Shown here: one piece after another, positions 6,379 to 14,333 of the stretch | How positions within the stretch are numbered: position 1 is the first letter of the stretch | Layout: every line of letters starts with the position of its first letter | Source: Propionibacteriaceae bacterium UBA5174 | Lineage (GTDB): Bacteria; Actinomycetota; Actinomycetes; Propionibacteriales; Propionibacteriaceae | Length of the DNA: 20,737 nucleotides | Direction: 5' to 3' | Assembly (NCBI GenBank): GCA_002413345.1 | Contig: DHWU01000062.1 | Coordinates: 698 to 21,434, forward strand | Made by a program: the position numbers and the translations under genes | The notes under the pieces: model-generated | Told to the model about the DNA's origin: nothing | Seen by the model: the letters and a program-made list of their open reading frames with translations, nothing else | Databases searched by the model: none

Positions 6379-8451
6379 GTGAGTACGACAAAGGCCGGTG
6401 AAGGCAGGGACTACGAGGCGCGACACCTGTTGGTGTTGGAGGGACTGGAAGCGGTCCGGAAGCGTCCCGCGATGTACATCGGTTCCACCGACACCCGCGG
6501 GCTGATGCACTGCCTTTGGGAGATCATCGACAACTCGGTGGACGAGGCTCTTGCTGGCTACGGCGAAAAGATTGAGATTCGGCTTAACGCCGACGGTTCG
6601 ATCCAAGTCGCTGATGTGGCCCGCGGCATTCCGGTCGATATCGAGCCGCGCACCAAACTCACCGGCGTCGAGGTGGTCTTCACCAAGTTGCATGCCGGCG
6701 GCAAGTTTGGTGCCGGTTCCTACAACGCAACCGGGGGTCTGCACGGCGTGGGTGCGTCGGTAGTCAATGCGCTGTCGTCGCGACTGGACGTTGAGGTCGA
6801 TCGAAACGGTGCCACTTGGTCGATGAGTTTTCGGCGTGGCGTGCCTGGCACCTTCGCCGGAGATACCCCGGACGCCCCCTTTACTCCAGGCGGTAGCTTG
6901 GCCAAATCCGGACGGGTGGCCAAGGGCAAGACCGGCACCCGGATTCGCTATTGGCCTGACCGCCAGATCTTCTTACCTGGGGCAGAGCTGTCGCTGACCC
7001 AGTTGTTGGCCCGGGCCCGGCAGACCAGCTTCTTGGTGCCGGGACTGGAACTGCTCGTGACTGATGCCCGCACCGATGAGATCAGCGAAGAAGTATTCAA
7101 GCATGAGGGTGGCATCGGCGAGTTCTGTGACTATCTGTCCACTGGAACCGCAGTAACCGAGGTAATCCGGCTTCAAGGTGCGGACACTTTCACCGAAACC
7201 GTGCCAATGCTCGACGACTCTGGCGCGATGACTCCAACCGATGTGGAGCGCGATCTGGAGGTAGATGTTGCGCTGCGTTGGACCAATGGCTACGACGCCC
7301 GAGTGTCTTCCTTCGTCAATATCATCGCCACGCCTAAGGGCGGTACCCATGTGGCTGGCTTCGAAAGAGGCTTGACTAGGGCTTTCGCTAAGGGTCTGGA
7401 CGGTACCAGGCTGCTGAAGTCTGGCGAGGAGGTAGCCAAAGACGACGTGCTTGAAGGGCTCACCGCGGTGGTCACCGTCCGGTTGGCCGAGCCGCAGTTC
7501 GAAGGCCAGACCAAGGAAGTGCTGGGCACTCCGCCGGTAACCAGGCTGGTGACCAAAGTGGTTGAGTCTGAGCTGGCTGCGTTCTTGACCTCAAACAAGG
7601 CCGCCATCCGCACCCAAGCTAGAGCGGTGATGGAGAAGGTAGTGGCGGCCTCGCGCACCCGGGTCCAAGCCCGCGCGCATAAGGACGCCCAGCGCCGCAA
7701 GAACGCTCTGGAATCGTCCACCTTGCCAGCCAAGCTGGCCGACTGCCGCAGCACCGATCTGGATCGCACTGAGCTATTCATCGTGGAGGGCGACTCGGCC
7801 CTGGGGACTGCAAAGCTAGCCAGGAACTCCGAGTTCCAAGCGCTGCTGCCGATCCGGGGCAAGATCTTGAATGTCCAGAAGGCCTCAGTCGGCGACATGC
7901 TCAAGAACGCTGAGTGCGCCTCGATCATTCAGGTGGTTGGGGCCGGTTCGGGCCGCACTTTTGATCTGGACGCAGCCCGCTACTCCAAGGTCGTCTTCAT
8001 GGCCGACGCGGATTCCGACGGAGCACACATCCGTTGTCTGTTGGCCACGTTGTTCTTCAAGTACATGCGCCCATTGGTCGAAGCCGGTCGCGTCTACAGC
8101 GCCGTCCCGCCGCTGCACCGCTTTGAGTTGACCAACCCGCGCAAAGGCCAAGATAAGTACATCTACACCTACAACGAGGCCGAATACCGCCGAAAGCTCG
8201 CCGAACTCACTAAACGGGGGCAGTCCTTCAAGGAACCCCAGCGGTACAAGGGCCTTGGTGAAATGGACGCCCATGAGTTGGCGGAGACCACGATGAGTCC
8301 GCAGCACCGCACTTTGCGGCGGATCACCGTGGACGAAGCAGTCGCCGCCGAGTGCACCTTCGAGAAGCTGATGGGCAACGACGTGGCGCCACGCAAAGCC
8401 TTTATTATCGAGGGCGCTTACAGCCTGGACGCCGAGCGCATCGACATCTGA
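6379..8451 (+). CDS. parE: DNA topoisomerase IV subunit B (type IIA, ATPase subunit)
   Basis: The 690-residue ATPase and Toprim subunit works with ParC to decatenate replicated chromosomes. The GHKL ATPase part has PAMYIGST (30-37), catalytic Glu48 and Asn52 in WEIIDNSVDEA, GGLHGVGASVVN (119-130) and QTK with Lys379. The Toprim part has EGDSALG (470-476), PIRGKILNV (491-499) and the metal site MADADSDGAH (Asp543, 545, 547). The C-terminal RYKGLGEMDA is conserved in GyrB/ParE. Assignment to ParE rather than GyrB rests on location beside sigA and DUF7455 as in Streptomyces, and on the companion parC nearby. Odd feature: the GHKL motif DxGxG reads DVARG (79-83). The GTG start has no Shine-Dalgarno and is probably leaderless. 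Confidence 0.93.
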   Translation: MSTTKAGEGRDYEARHLLVLEGLEAVRKRPAMYIGSTDTRGLMHCLWEIIDNSVDEALAGYGEKIEIRLNADGSIQVADVARGIPVDIEPRTKLTGVEVVFTKLHAGGKFGAGSYNATGGLHGVGASVVNALSSRLDVEVDRNGATWSMSFRRGVPGTFAGDTPDAPFTPGGSLAKSGRVAKGKTGTRIRYWPDRQIFLPGAELSLTQLLARARQTSFLVPGLELLVTDARTDEISEEVFKHEGGIGEFCDYLSTGTAVTEVIRLQGADTFTETVPMLDDSGAMTPTDVERDLEVDVALRWTNGYDARVSSFVNIIATPKGGTHVAGFERGLTRAFAKGLDGTRLLKSGEEVAKDDVLEGLTAVVTVRLAEPQFEGQTKEVLGTPPVTRLVTKVVESELAAFLTSNKAAIRTQARAVMEKVVAASRTRVQARAHKDAQRRKNALESSTLPAKLADCRSTDLDRTELFIVEGDSALGTAKLARNSEFQALLPIRGKILNVQKASVGDMLKNAECASIIQVVGAGSGRTFDLDAARYSKVVFMADADSDGAHIRCLLATLFFKYMRPLVEAGRVYSAVPPLHRFELTNPRKGQDKYIYTYNEAEYRRKLAELTKRGQSFKEPQRYKGLGEMDAHELAETTMSPQHRTLRRITVDEAVAAECTFEKLMGNDVAPRKAFIIEGAYSLDAERIDI

Positions 8452-8476
8452 GGACTGCCAAGTCTGAGGACTACCA
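8447..8476 (+). repeat. Short tandem duplication over the parE stop codon
   Basis: TCTGAGGACTGCCA (8447-8460) is repeated as TCTGAGGACTACCA (8463-8476), 13 of 14 bases identical with a 16-base period. The first copy contains the parE stop codon. It looks like a small slippage duplication in the convergent parE/carbonic anhydrase gap. Confidence 0.6.
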
Positions 8477-8514
8477 GATCGAGGGTTGCGGGTTCGCTCC
8501 AGCTCTGGTTTGGA

Positions 8515-9009
8515 TCAGCAGACCTGCTCCAACAGGCCGGTGTCCACGTCGTAATGGAAACCACCGACTTGGGCTCGGCCAGCGATCAGCCGATGATTAG
8601 CGACCAGAGCGACGTCGGCCCGCAGCCGGGAAAGCTGATCTGGATCGGCATCGAACCGCATCTCGATGGCATCGGTGCCAGCCGACTGGGCCACCTGGCG
8701 GTGGATCTCATCCTCACCGGCGGTGGCGATGGCACAGCGGGTGTGGCTAATGATCAAGATCCGATCCACTTGCAGCAGATGAACTCCCAAGACGCAGCCA
8801 GCTAAAGCGTCGGCGGTGACATGGCCTCCGGGAGTGCGCAGAATCTTGGCCTCGCCGAGGAACAGCCCGAGCATCTCGAGCGGCTGCAAGCGCGAATCCA
8901 TGCACGTCACCACGGCAACGCCAGCGTGCGCATAGCCGTCGAAGTTGCGCGGCGCGGAGTTGGCGTAACGCCGGTTAGCGGCCACCAGATCATCGAAGGC
9001 TTGGTCCAT
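8515..9009 (-). CDS. Beta-class carbonic anhydrase
   Basis: This cytoplasmic enzyme (164 residues from the ATG at 9009) interconverts CO2 and bicarbonate. The beta-class zinc site is complete. In numbering from the alternative GTG start at 9018, which adds three residues, Cys39 and Asp41 are in VVTCMDSRL, Arg43 forms the Asp-Arg dyad, and His92 and Cys95 are in ISHTRC. RTPGGHV (61-67) and the length match the short actinobacterial type similar to Mycobacterium Rv1284. The ATG is preferred because AAGGTG lies at Shine-Dalgarno distance from it and overlaps the GTG. It follows parC on the same strand with a very short gap, so it is likely co-transcribed with parC, and it converges on parE. Confidence 0.88.
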   Translation of the reverse strand: MDQAFDDLVAANRRYANSAPRNFDGYAHAGVAVVTCMDSRLQPLEMLGLFLGEAKILRTPGGHVTADALAGCVLGVHLLQVDRILIISHTRCAIATAGEDEIHRQVAQSAGTDAIEMRFDADPDQLSRLRADVALVANHRLIAGRAQVGGFHYDVDTGLLEQVC

Positions 9010-9030
9010 AGCAGTCACCTTAATGCCTAC

Positions 9031-11475
9031 TCAGCAGTGGTATCGCGACCCGATGGCGGCCACCGGCTGAGCGACTGCAGTGCCTGAGGCGTCGCGTCGC
9101 GGATCAGCTGCGGGTAGGTCGACCGGAGCTCCACTGGCCGCGGCCGCGATCGCAGGATCGGGTCCGGCCCAGGCCAAGAGGAGAGCATCTTCCCCCTTGA
9201 GTAAGCGTTGGCAACGCACCCCACCGGTGGCCCGGCCTTTGGCGGGGTATTCGGCAAGTGCGGTCACCTTCACGCTGCCCGAGTCGGTGCCCGGCAGTGC
9301 TGCTGCCGATCCGGCTACCGTCACCACCGACGAATCGGCAGTGGCTGAAGCTCCGAAGAACACCACCTCGGCCGAACCTGACAGTTTGATGCCGGCAATG
9401 CCGCCACCGGAGCGTCCCTGGGGGCGCACACCCGCGGCCGGAAAATGCAGCAACTGGGCGTCGGTGGTGACGAAAATCAGGGAAACCAGATCGTGGGTCA
9501 ACTCGACCCCGCCGACAACCTCATCGCCAGCCTCGAGCCGGATTATCTCCCACGAGTCCTTACTGAGGATTTCGGGATTCACCCGCTTCACCACGCCCTG
9601 TCGGGTGCCAAGCGCCCAACCGAAGGTCTGCTCGGTCAAGGTGCCTAAACCCACGATCCGCTCACCGGGCTCCAAAGCCAACAGTTCGGTGGCCAGGGAC
9701 CCTCCCTGCAAGTTGGGGGCCGACGCTGTCACCGGCACAGACGGCACCTCAATGGCATGGCCGCGAATCAGGCGTCCGGTACTGGTGAATACGCAAAAAT
9801 CGCCGCGGGCGGTGGCCCGGACCGCTGAAGTGATCACATCGTGAACGGCGCGGGGTCCGGTTGTCGGCAGCGGCTCGGCATTATCGGTACGGGCCAGTAA
9901 CCCGGCTGAGGAAAGCATCACCCAGCAGGGGTCGTCGGGAATTTCGAGCGACGTGGACTTCGCGGCAGTCACCTGATTGCCGCCAGAGGCAAGCAGGACG
10001 GTGCGGCGAGGCGTGCCGTGGGTCCTCGCCATGTCATCGAGCTCGTTGGCCACCACGTCCCGCAGGCGGGTGTCTGAATCGAGAATTGCCTGCAAGTCGG
10101 AGATTGTCTGCCAGAGTTTGTCGCGCTCAGCTTCCAAATCGATCCGGCTGAACTTGGTTAGGCGGCGCAGCTGCATATCCAGGATGTAGTTGGCCTGAGT
10201 CTCGCTCAGTTCGAAAGCATCCATCAATCGAGTGCGAGCTTCGGCAGAGTCATCGGAGCTGCGGATGATCGCAATCACATCGTCGATATCGACGATGGCC
10301 AGCAGTAGTCCCTCAACGAGGTGCAACCGGTCCTTGGCCTTACCCAACAAGAAGGCCGAGCGTCGTCGAACGACCTCCAACCGATGGTCAAGGTAGACCG
10401 AGAGCATCTGACGCAGGGTCAAAGTAGTGGGCTGCCCGTCCACCAAGGCCACATTGTTGGCAGCGAACGTGTCCTCAAGTTTGGTGAGTCGGTAGAGCTG
10501 TTCGAGCAACGCCTCTGGGTTGATGCCGTTCTTGACGTCGATCACCAATCGGGTGCCATTGGTCAAGTCGGTGAGGTCTTTAATGTCGGCGATGCCGGTG
10601 AGCTTCTTCGCCGAAACTAGGTTCTTCACCTGCTCAATGATCTTTTCCGGCCCCACCTGATAAGGCAGTTCGGTGACCACGATGCCTTTGCGCCGGGGGC
10701 TCACTTGTTCAATCCGCGCCGACGCCCGGACCTTGAAGGTTCCTCGCCCGGTGAGGTAGGCGTCGCGGACTCCGTCAAGGCCAATGATCTTGCCGCCGGT
10801 GGGGAAGTCAGGCCCTGGGATGAACCGCATCAACTCCTCTGAATCAGCATCGGGATGTTTGATTAGATGTTTGAGCGCTTGGACGACTTCAACCAGATTA
10901 TGCGGGGCGATATTGGTGGCCATGCCGACCGCGATGCCGGTGCTGCCATTGACCAAGAGATTCGGCAGCGCTGACGGCAGCACCACCGGCTCGGTCTCCT
11001 TCCCGTCGTAGTTGGGGCGGAAATCGACGGTGTCAGATTCAATGTCAGCGGTCATTGCGACTGCGGCTGGGGCCATCCGGCATTCGGTGTAACGCATTGC
11101 AGCCGGTCCGGAATCCAAAGAACCGAAGTTGCCGTGGCCGTCCACTGTGGGCAGCCGCATCGACCAGGACTGGCCCATCCGCACTAGTGCGTCGTAGATC
11201 GCTGAGTCGCCGTGGGGGTGGTAGAAGCCCATCACCTGGCCGACCACTCTCGAACACTTCACATGGGAGGTATCGGGACGGATTCGCATCTGATCCATGC
11301 CGTAGAGGATTCGTCGCTGGACTGGCTTGAGCCCGTCGCGGGCATCTGGCAAGGCGCGGGAGTAAATCACCGAGTAGGCGTACTCCAAGAAGCTGGTTTC
11401 CATTTCGGTGGAGACGTCGACGTCGACGATTCTTTCGGCGAAGTCATCCTCAACAGCAGGTGGTTTGGCGACCAT
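9031..11475 (-). CDS. parC: DNA topoisomerase IV subunit A
   Basis: The 814-residue DNA breakage-rejoining subunit partners ParE. The winged-helix/tower region has ALPDARDGLKPVQRRILY (41-58), the quinolone-determining segment HPHGDSAIYDALVRM with Ser91 and Asp95 (the residues usually found in quinolone-sensitive enzymes), and the catalytic Tyr129 in AMRYTECRM. The C-terminal beta-pinwheel (about 490-780) has a degenerate GyrA box, QGRSGGG at 686-692, instead of QRRGGKG, which fits topoisomerase IV rather than gyrase. It lies 29 bases after the App1-type gene and just before carbonic anhydrase, all on the minus strand. The ATG at 11475 has no good Shine-Dalgarno at the normal distance. Confidence 0.93.
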   Translation of the reverse strand: MVAKPPAVEDDFAERIVDVDVSTEMETSFLEYAYSVIYSRALPDARDGLKPVQRRILYGMDQMRIRPDTSHVKCSRVVGQVMGFYHPHGDSAIYDALVRMGQSWSMRLPTVDGHGNFGSLDSGPAAMRYTECRMAPAAVAMTADIESDTVDFRPNYDGKETEPVVLPSALPNLLVNGSTGIAVGMATNIAPHNLVEVVQALKHLIKHPDADSEELMRFIPGPDFPTGGKIIGLDGVRDAYLTGRGTFKVRASARIEQVSPRRKGIVVTELPYQVGPEKIIEQVKNLVSAKKLTGIADIKDLTDLTNGTRLVIDVKNGINPEALLEQLYRLTKLEDTFAANNVALVDGQPTTLTLRQMLSVYLDHRLEVVRRRSAFLLGKAKDRLHLVEGLLLAIVDIDDVIAIIRSSDDSAEARTRLMDAFELSETQANYILDMQLRRLTKFSRIDLEAERDKLWQTISDLQAILDSDTRLRDVVANELDDMARTHGTPRRTVLLASGGNQVTAAKSTSLEIPDDPCWVMLSSAGLLARTDNAEPLPTTGPRAVHDVITSAVRATARGDFCVFTSTGRLIRGHAIEVPSVPVTASAPNLQGGSLATELLALEPGERIVGLGTLTEQTFGWALGTRQGVVKRVNPEILSKDSWEIIRLEAGDEVVGGVELTHDLVSLIFVTTDAQLLHFPAAGVRPQGRSGGGIAGIKLSGSAEVVFFGASATADSSVVTVAGSAAALPGTDSGSVKVTALAEYPAKGRATGGVRCQRLLKGEDALLLAWAGPDPAIAAAASGAPVDLPAADPRRDASGTAVAQPVAAIGSRYHC

Positions 11476-11504
11476 TGTGCGGACAGGGGCCTTTCTCGGG
11501 TGCT

Positions 11505-12554
11505 TCAGTTGATTTGGGGTAGCCCGTTGAGCGCGGCGAGCAGGCCGCGCCCGTCTGGAGCTGAGACCCAGGCAATATCAGCAGCGATGTCTTCATCGGC
11601 AGCGATGTCGTCGGGGTCGATCATGCCGGGGCTGCCATGGGCGAGGACTTGTTCGGTGGGAGTGAGCTGACGGATGGCGATCGCTCGCACGTGGGCCGGG
11701 GCGATATTGGCGAAATCGGAGTAGATCGTGGGGTCGTGTTGCCCGTCGTCGCCGATCAACAGCCAGGAAATGTTGGGAAAATCGCGGGTCAATTGGTGGA
11801 GCGCCTCGGATTTGTGGGTCCATCCCGATCGGAACCAGCCGGTGTTGGTCGGTCCCCAATCGGTAAGCAGCATTGCGCCAGCCGGGTAGCCGTGGCGCTT
11901 GAGGAACCGGGACAGGAATCCGTGCGTGTTCCAGGCGCCGGTTGAGACATAGATCACTGGAGCACCGGGGTGGCGCTCCAACAGTGAGGTGTACATCCTG
12001 GCCATCCCCGGCACGGCTTGACGGGCGCTTTCGTCACGGATGAAAGAGTTCCAGGCCGCGATCATCGGTCGTGGCAGCAGCGTGGAAATGATGGTGTCAT
12101 CGATATCGGAAATCATCCCGAATCGGGCATCATCGCTGACCACGTGCACATCGGCGAGTGAAGCTTCGCCAGCTGAGGTGTGGACGTCGATCTGGCGCCA
12201 CCCCGGCGGCAGACCATGATCGCGGATCCGTTCGTCGATGTAGCCGCCACGGTCAGTCACCCCGTTGATCACCCGATCGCCGATGACCACCTGAAACGGC
12301 GCTCGGACGCAGGCGGCGCTGAAGAAGTTGCGGAACCCGCGTCGCCGAATTAGTTCTTCCCCGGCGCGGCCCAACGGAGTCTTGGCGCGCTTGGGCACCA
12401 GGATCACTCGGCCGAGAATACGAACGCTGTTGGTGCTGCCGTAGCCGGTGTAGGAGATCATTCGCTCCTGCCAGCCCAGAGCACGCAAGAAGCTCTCGAC
12501 TCGACGGTCAATAAACTCCTCCACGCGCGCAGCGAAGAACGGACGAGTGCTCAC
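11505..12554 (-). CDS. App1 family (DUF2183) phosphatidate phosphatase-like protein
   Basis: This 349-residue protein has a HAD-like phosphatase domain of the App1/DUF2183 type, related to the catalytic domain of yeast phosphatidate phosphatase App1 and to lipin/LNS2. In numbering from the GTG start, the nucleophile motif SDIDDTI has Asp150 and Asp152, motif II YVSTG has Ser204, motif III Lys248 is in HKSEAL, and GDDGQHDP at 268-275 supplies the metal-binding acids. The N-terminal half (about 45-140) is a beta-rich domain common in bacterial members. The frame is open to an ATG at 12794, but that part overlaps the divergent DUF5998 gene. The GTG at 12554 fits conserved length and has a -10-like hexamer 8 nt upstream. 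Substrate in bacteria is unknown; lipid phosphatase activity is inferred. Confidence 0.83.
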   Translation of the reverse strand: MSTRPFFAARVEEFIDRRVESFLRALGWQERMISYTGYGSTNSVRILGRVILVPKRAKTPLGRAGEELIRRRGFRNFFSAACVRAPFQVVIGDRVINGVTDRGGYIDERIRDHGLPPGWRQIDVHTSAGEASLADVHVVSDDARFGMISDIDDTIISTLLPRPMIAAWNSFIRDESARQAVPGMARMYTSLLERHPGAPVIYVSTGAWNTHGFLSRFLKRHGYPAGAMLLTDWGPTNTGWFRSGWTHKSEALHQLTRDFPNISWLLIGDDGQHDPTIYSDFANIAPAHVRAIAIRQLTPTEQVLAHGSPGMIDPDDIAADEDIAADIAWVSAPDGRGLLAALNGLPQIN

Positions 12555-12562
12555 GGGGCCTA

Positions 12563-12568
12563 ACCCTA
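12563..12568 (-). promoter_or_regulatory. Candidate -10 element of the App1-parC-carbonic anhydrase unit
   Basis: TAGGGT on the minus strand lies 8 nt before the GTG at 12554, with no Shine-Dalgarno. The same hexamer and spacing recur before the KimA-like gene at 19558, and TAGGGT also serves as candidate -10 for ceoB. Confidence 0.4.
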
Positions 12569-12620
12569 CTGGTGAGAAGCGCTTTTGGGGCCCACTCGGC
12601 CCGCGTGGGAGGATGTCGCA

Positions 12621-13199
12621 ATGAGCTCTTCGGTCTCCCGGTTGCCCGCGGATCTCGGTGCCGAGATTCACGCCTGCAGATACTTTCCAGAACTGGTGTC
12701 TGACAGCGTTGCGATGTGCCTGGGCGACGAGCAGGTGGTGGCCCATCTGGTCCAGCAGGAGGCGACCTTCAACCGAGACGAGATTCAACGGCACCTTTCG
12801 GTGCTGGTTTTGACTGCGACCCGGCTATTGGTCTCCCACACCGATGAGAATGAACCTGGCGCTAGCGCCCAGGCTCTAACCACCACTGAGTCAGTACCGC
12901 TGGGAAAGATCAACTCCGTGGCGTTGAGCCAAGTGGTCTCCAACGCCGAACGTTACGGTTCGCGCCACTCCGAAGTGACTGAGACCTGGCTGGCGATCGC
13001 CTGGGGCACGATGCGTCGAGTTGAGCTGGAACCGGTGCAATGCGCTGATCCAAACTGCGAAGCAGATCATGGAATGACCGGCATCTTGGCGGCTGAAGAC
13101 CTGACCGTTCGGATCAGCGCGGCCGCTGACGGCCCCGAGAAGGTGCGCCAACTAGTGGCCTTCGCCACTGCGATGCAAAGAGTTGCTTCCAATTCATGA
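12621..13199 (+). CDS. DUF5998 family protein
   Basis: A 192-residue actinobacterial protein of unknown function, found in the parC-sepH interval of related genomes. It begins SSSVSRLPADLGAEIHACRYFPELVSD and has the family features of a central beta-rich region (HLSVLVLTATRLLVSHTDE, VPLGKINSV) that resembles a PH-like fold, ending in a helix (KVRQLVAFATAMQRVA). Two cysteines in CADPNCEADH (about residues 140-145) may bind metal. The ATG at 12621 is preferred over one at 12585 because GGGAGGA lies 8 nt upstream. It overlaps the next gene by ATGA. No signal peptide or membrane segment is seen. Confidence 0.82.
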   Translation: MSSSVSRLPADLGAEIHACRYFPELVSDSVAMCLGDEQVVAHLVQQEATFNRDEIQRHLSVLVLTATRLLVSHTDENEPGASAQALTTTESVPLGKINSVALSQVVSNAERYGSRHSEVTETWLAIAWGTMRRVELEPVQCADPNCEADHGMTGILAAEDLTVRISAAADGPEKVRQLVAFATAMQRVASNS

Positions 13200-14308
13200 A
13201 TGAGGCCGTAGTCCCGGCTTATGGCCACAGCACTCTGTCAGATCTGCTGCCCAGTCTGGGCGCTCACCTGGGTACGTCAGCGACTGATCGGCTGGGGTTG
13301 CCGCCTGCAGAACGCTATTTGGTCTTGCTCATTGATGGTCTAGGTGCCGAATTGCTGGGTCGGCACGCCGAGTTGGCTCCATATCTGAGCAGTTTGAGCG
13401 GCCCAACCATCACTTGCGGGGTGCCCAGCACTACCGCCACGTCGATCACGAGCTTGGGCACTGGGCTGGCGCCAGGGGTACACGGCGTGGCTGGCTACAC
13501 CTTCTGGTATCCGCCACTGGATGCGGTACTCAACTCGCTGCGGTGGAGTGGCGGGTTGGATGCATTGGACGTGCAACCGCAGCTGACCTACTTCGAGCGG
13601 CTCGCCAAAGCCGGGATTCAGACCGGTCTGATCGCGCCAGCGGCCTTCGCGGGCAGCGGATTGACCGGGATGGCGCTGCGCGGGGCGACGTTTTGGCCAA
13701 TTGGCGATGAACAAGATTTAGACCACCGGGTGGACACGTCGGTGGCGGCAGTCAGCGGGGGAGTGCGGAACCTTAGCTACTGCTACGAGCGGCTATTGGA
13801 CCATGTGGGCCATGAGCACGGCATCGACTCCGCTGAGTGGCGCGATGCGCTGGTCTGGGCCGACCGGTTGGCTCGGCAGTTGCGTCGTGGGCTTCCCGAT
13901 GACGTTCGACTGATCGTTACTGGAGACCATGGAATGGTTGACGTGCCGCTGGAGTCCAGATTGTTGGTTGAGGACTTCCCTGACTTGTTGGACGGTGTGT
14001 CCGCCATGTCCGGCGAAGGGCGGCTGCGGCAGCTGAAGGTCGCGCCAGGAATGGGCGAACAGGTGGCCAAGCGGTGGCGCGCCAAGTTAGCGGACCGGGC
14101 ATGGGTGCTAACCCGAGCCGAGGCGGTCGCTGCAGGATGGTTCGGCGACCTGTCGTCGCGGATGGAGCAGCGTTTCGGTGACGTGATCGTGGCTATGGCC
14201 GATGACGGTGCCGTGTTGACCTTGAAAACTCCCGGTGAGCTGAACCTGATCGGGATGCATGGCTCGCTGACTAGCGCGGAGATGCTGGTCCCGCTGCTGG
14301 TCGACTGA
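13196..14308 (+). CDS. Alkaline phosphatase superfamily protein (nucleotide pyrophosphatase/phosphodiesterase type)
   Basis: This 370-residue protein has a complete two-metal active site of the nucleotide pyrophosphatase/phosphodiesterase (NPP) type: Asp47 in LVLLIDGLG, nucleophile Thr79 or Thr80 in GVPSTTATS, Asp202 and His206 in LDHVGHEHG, Asp244 and His245 in VTGDHGM, and His355 in GMHGSL. It should hydrolyse phosphodiester or phosphomonoester bonds; the substrate is not known. There is no signal peptide, which is unusual for eukaryotic NPPs but normal for this actinobacterial group. The start overlaps the DUF5998 stop (ATGA), so the two are translationally coupled, and a hairpin spans its own stop codon. 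Confidence 0.86.
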   Translation: MNEAVVPAYGHSTLSDLLPSLGAHLGTSATDRLGLPPAERYLVLLIDGLGAELLGRHAELAPYLSSLSGPTITCGVPSTTATSITSLGTGLAPGVHGVAGYTFWYPPLDAVLNSLRWSGGLDALDVQPQLTYFERLAKAGIQTGLIAPAAFAGSGLTGMALRGATFWPIGDEQDLDHRVDTSVAAVSGGVRNLSYCYERLLDHVGHEHGIDSAEWRDALVWADRLARQLRRGLPDDVRLIVTGDHGMVDVPLESRLLVEDFPDLLDGVSAMSGEGRLRQLKVAPGMGEQVAKRWRAKLADRAWVLTRAEAVAAGWFGDLSSRMEQRFGDVIVAMADDGAVLTLKTPGELNLIGMHGSLTSAEMLVPLLVD

Positions 14309-14322
14309 GTCAACCAGCAGCG
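14292..14322. terminator. Hairpin across the NPP-type gene stop codon, candidate bidirectional terminator
   Basis: Arms CGCTGCTGGT (14292-14301) and ACCAGCAGCG (14313-14322) pair perfectly over 10 bp. After a C-A mismatch three more pairs (GAC/GTC) close a loop made of TGA, the stop codon itself (14306-14308). It sits between two convergent genes, 11 bases before the sepH stop. There is no U-tract on either strand, so the terminator role is inferred from position. Confidence 0.5.
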
Positions 14323-14333
14323 CGATGCCCGGC

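Noticed and set aside
9080..9844. 254-codon plus-strand frame opposite parC
   Set aside because: Antisense to the conserved C-terminal domain of ParC, low-complexity Ala/Pro/Ser composition, no motif.
6379..11475. Assignment of the type IIA pair as DNA gyrase (gyrB/gyrA)
   Set aside because: Location beside sigA and DUF7455, split convergent arrangement and the degenerate GyrA box all favour topoisomerase IV.
12555..12794. Extension of the App1-type gene to an ATG at 12794
   Set aside because: The extra 80 codons are antisense to DUF5998 and lack similarity; GTG at 12554 has a promoter-like element in front.
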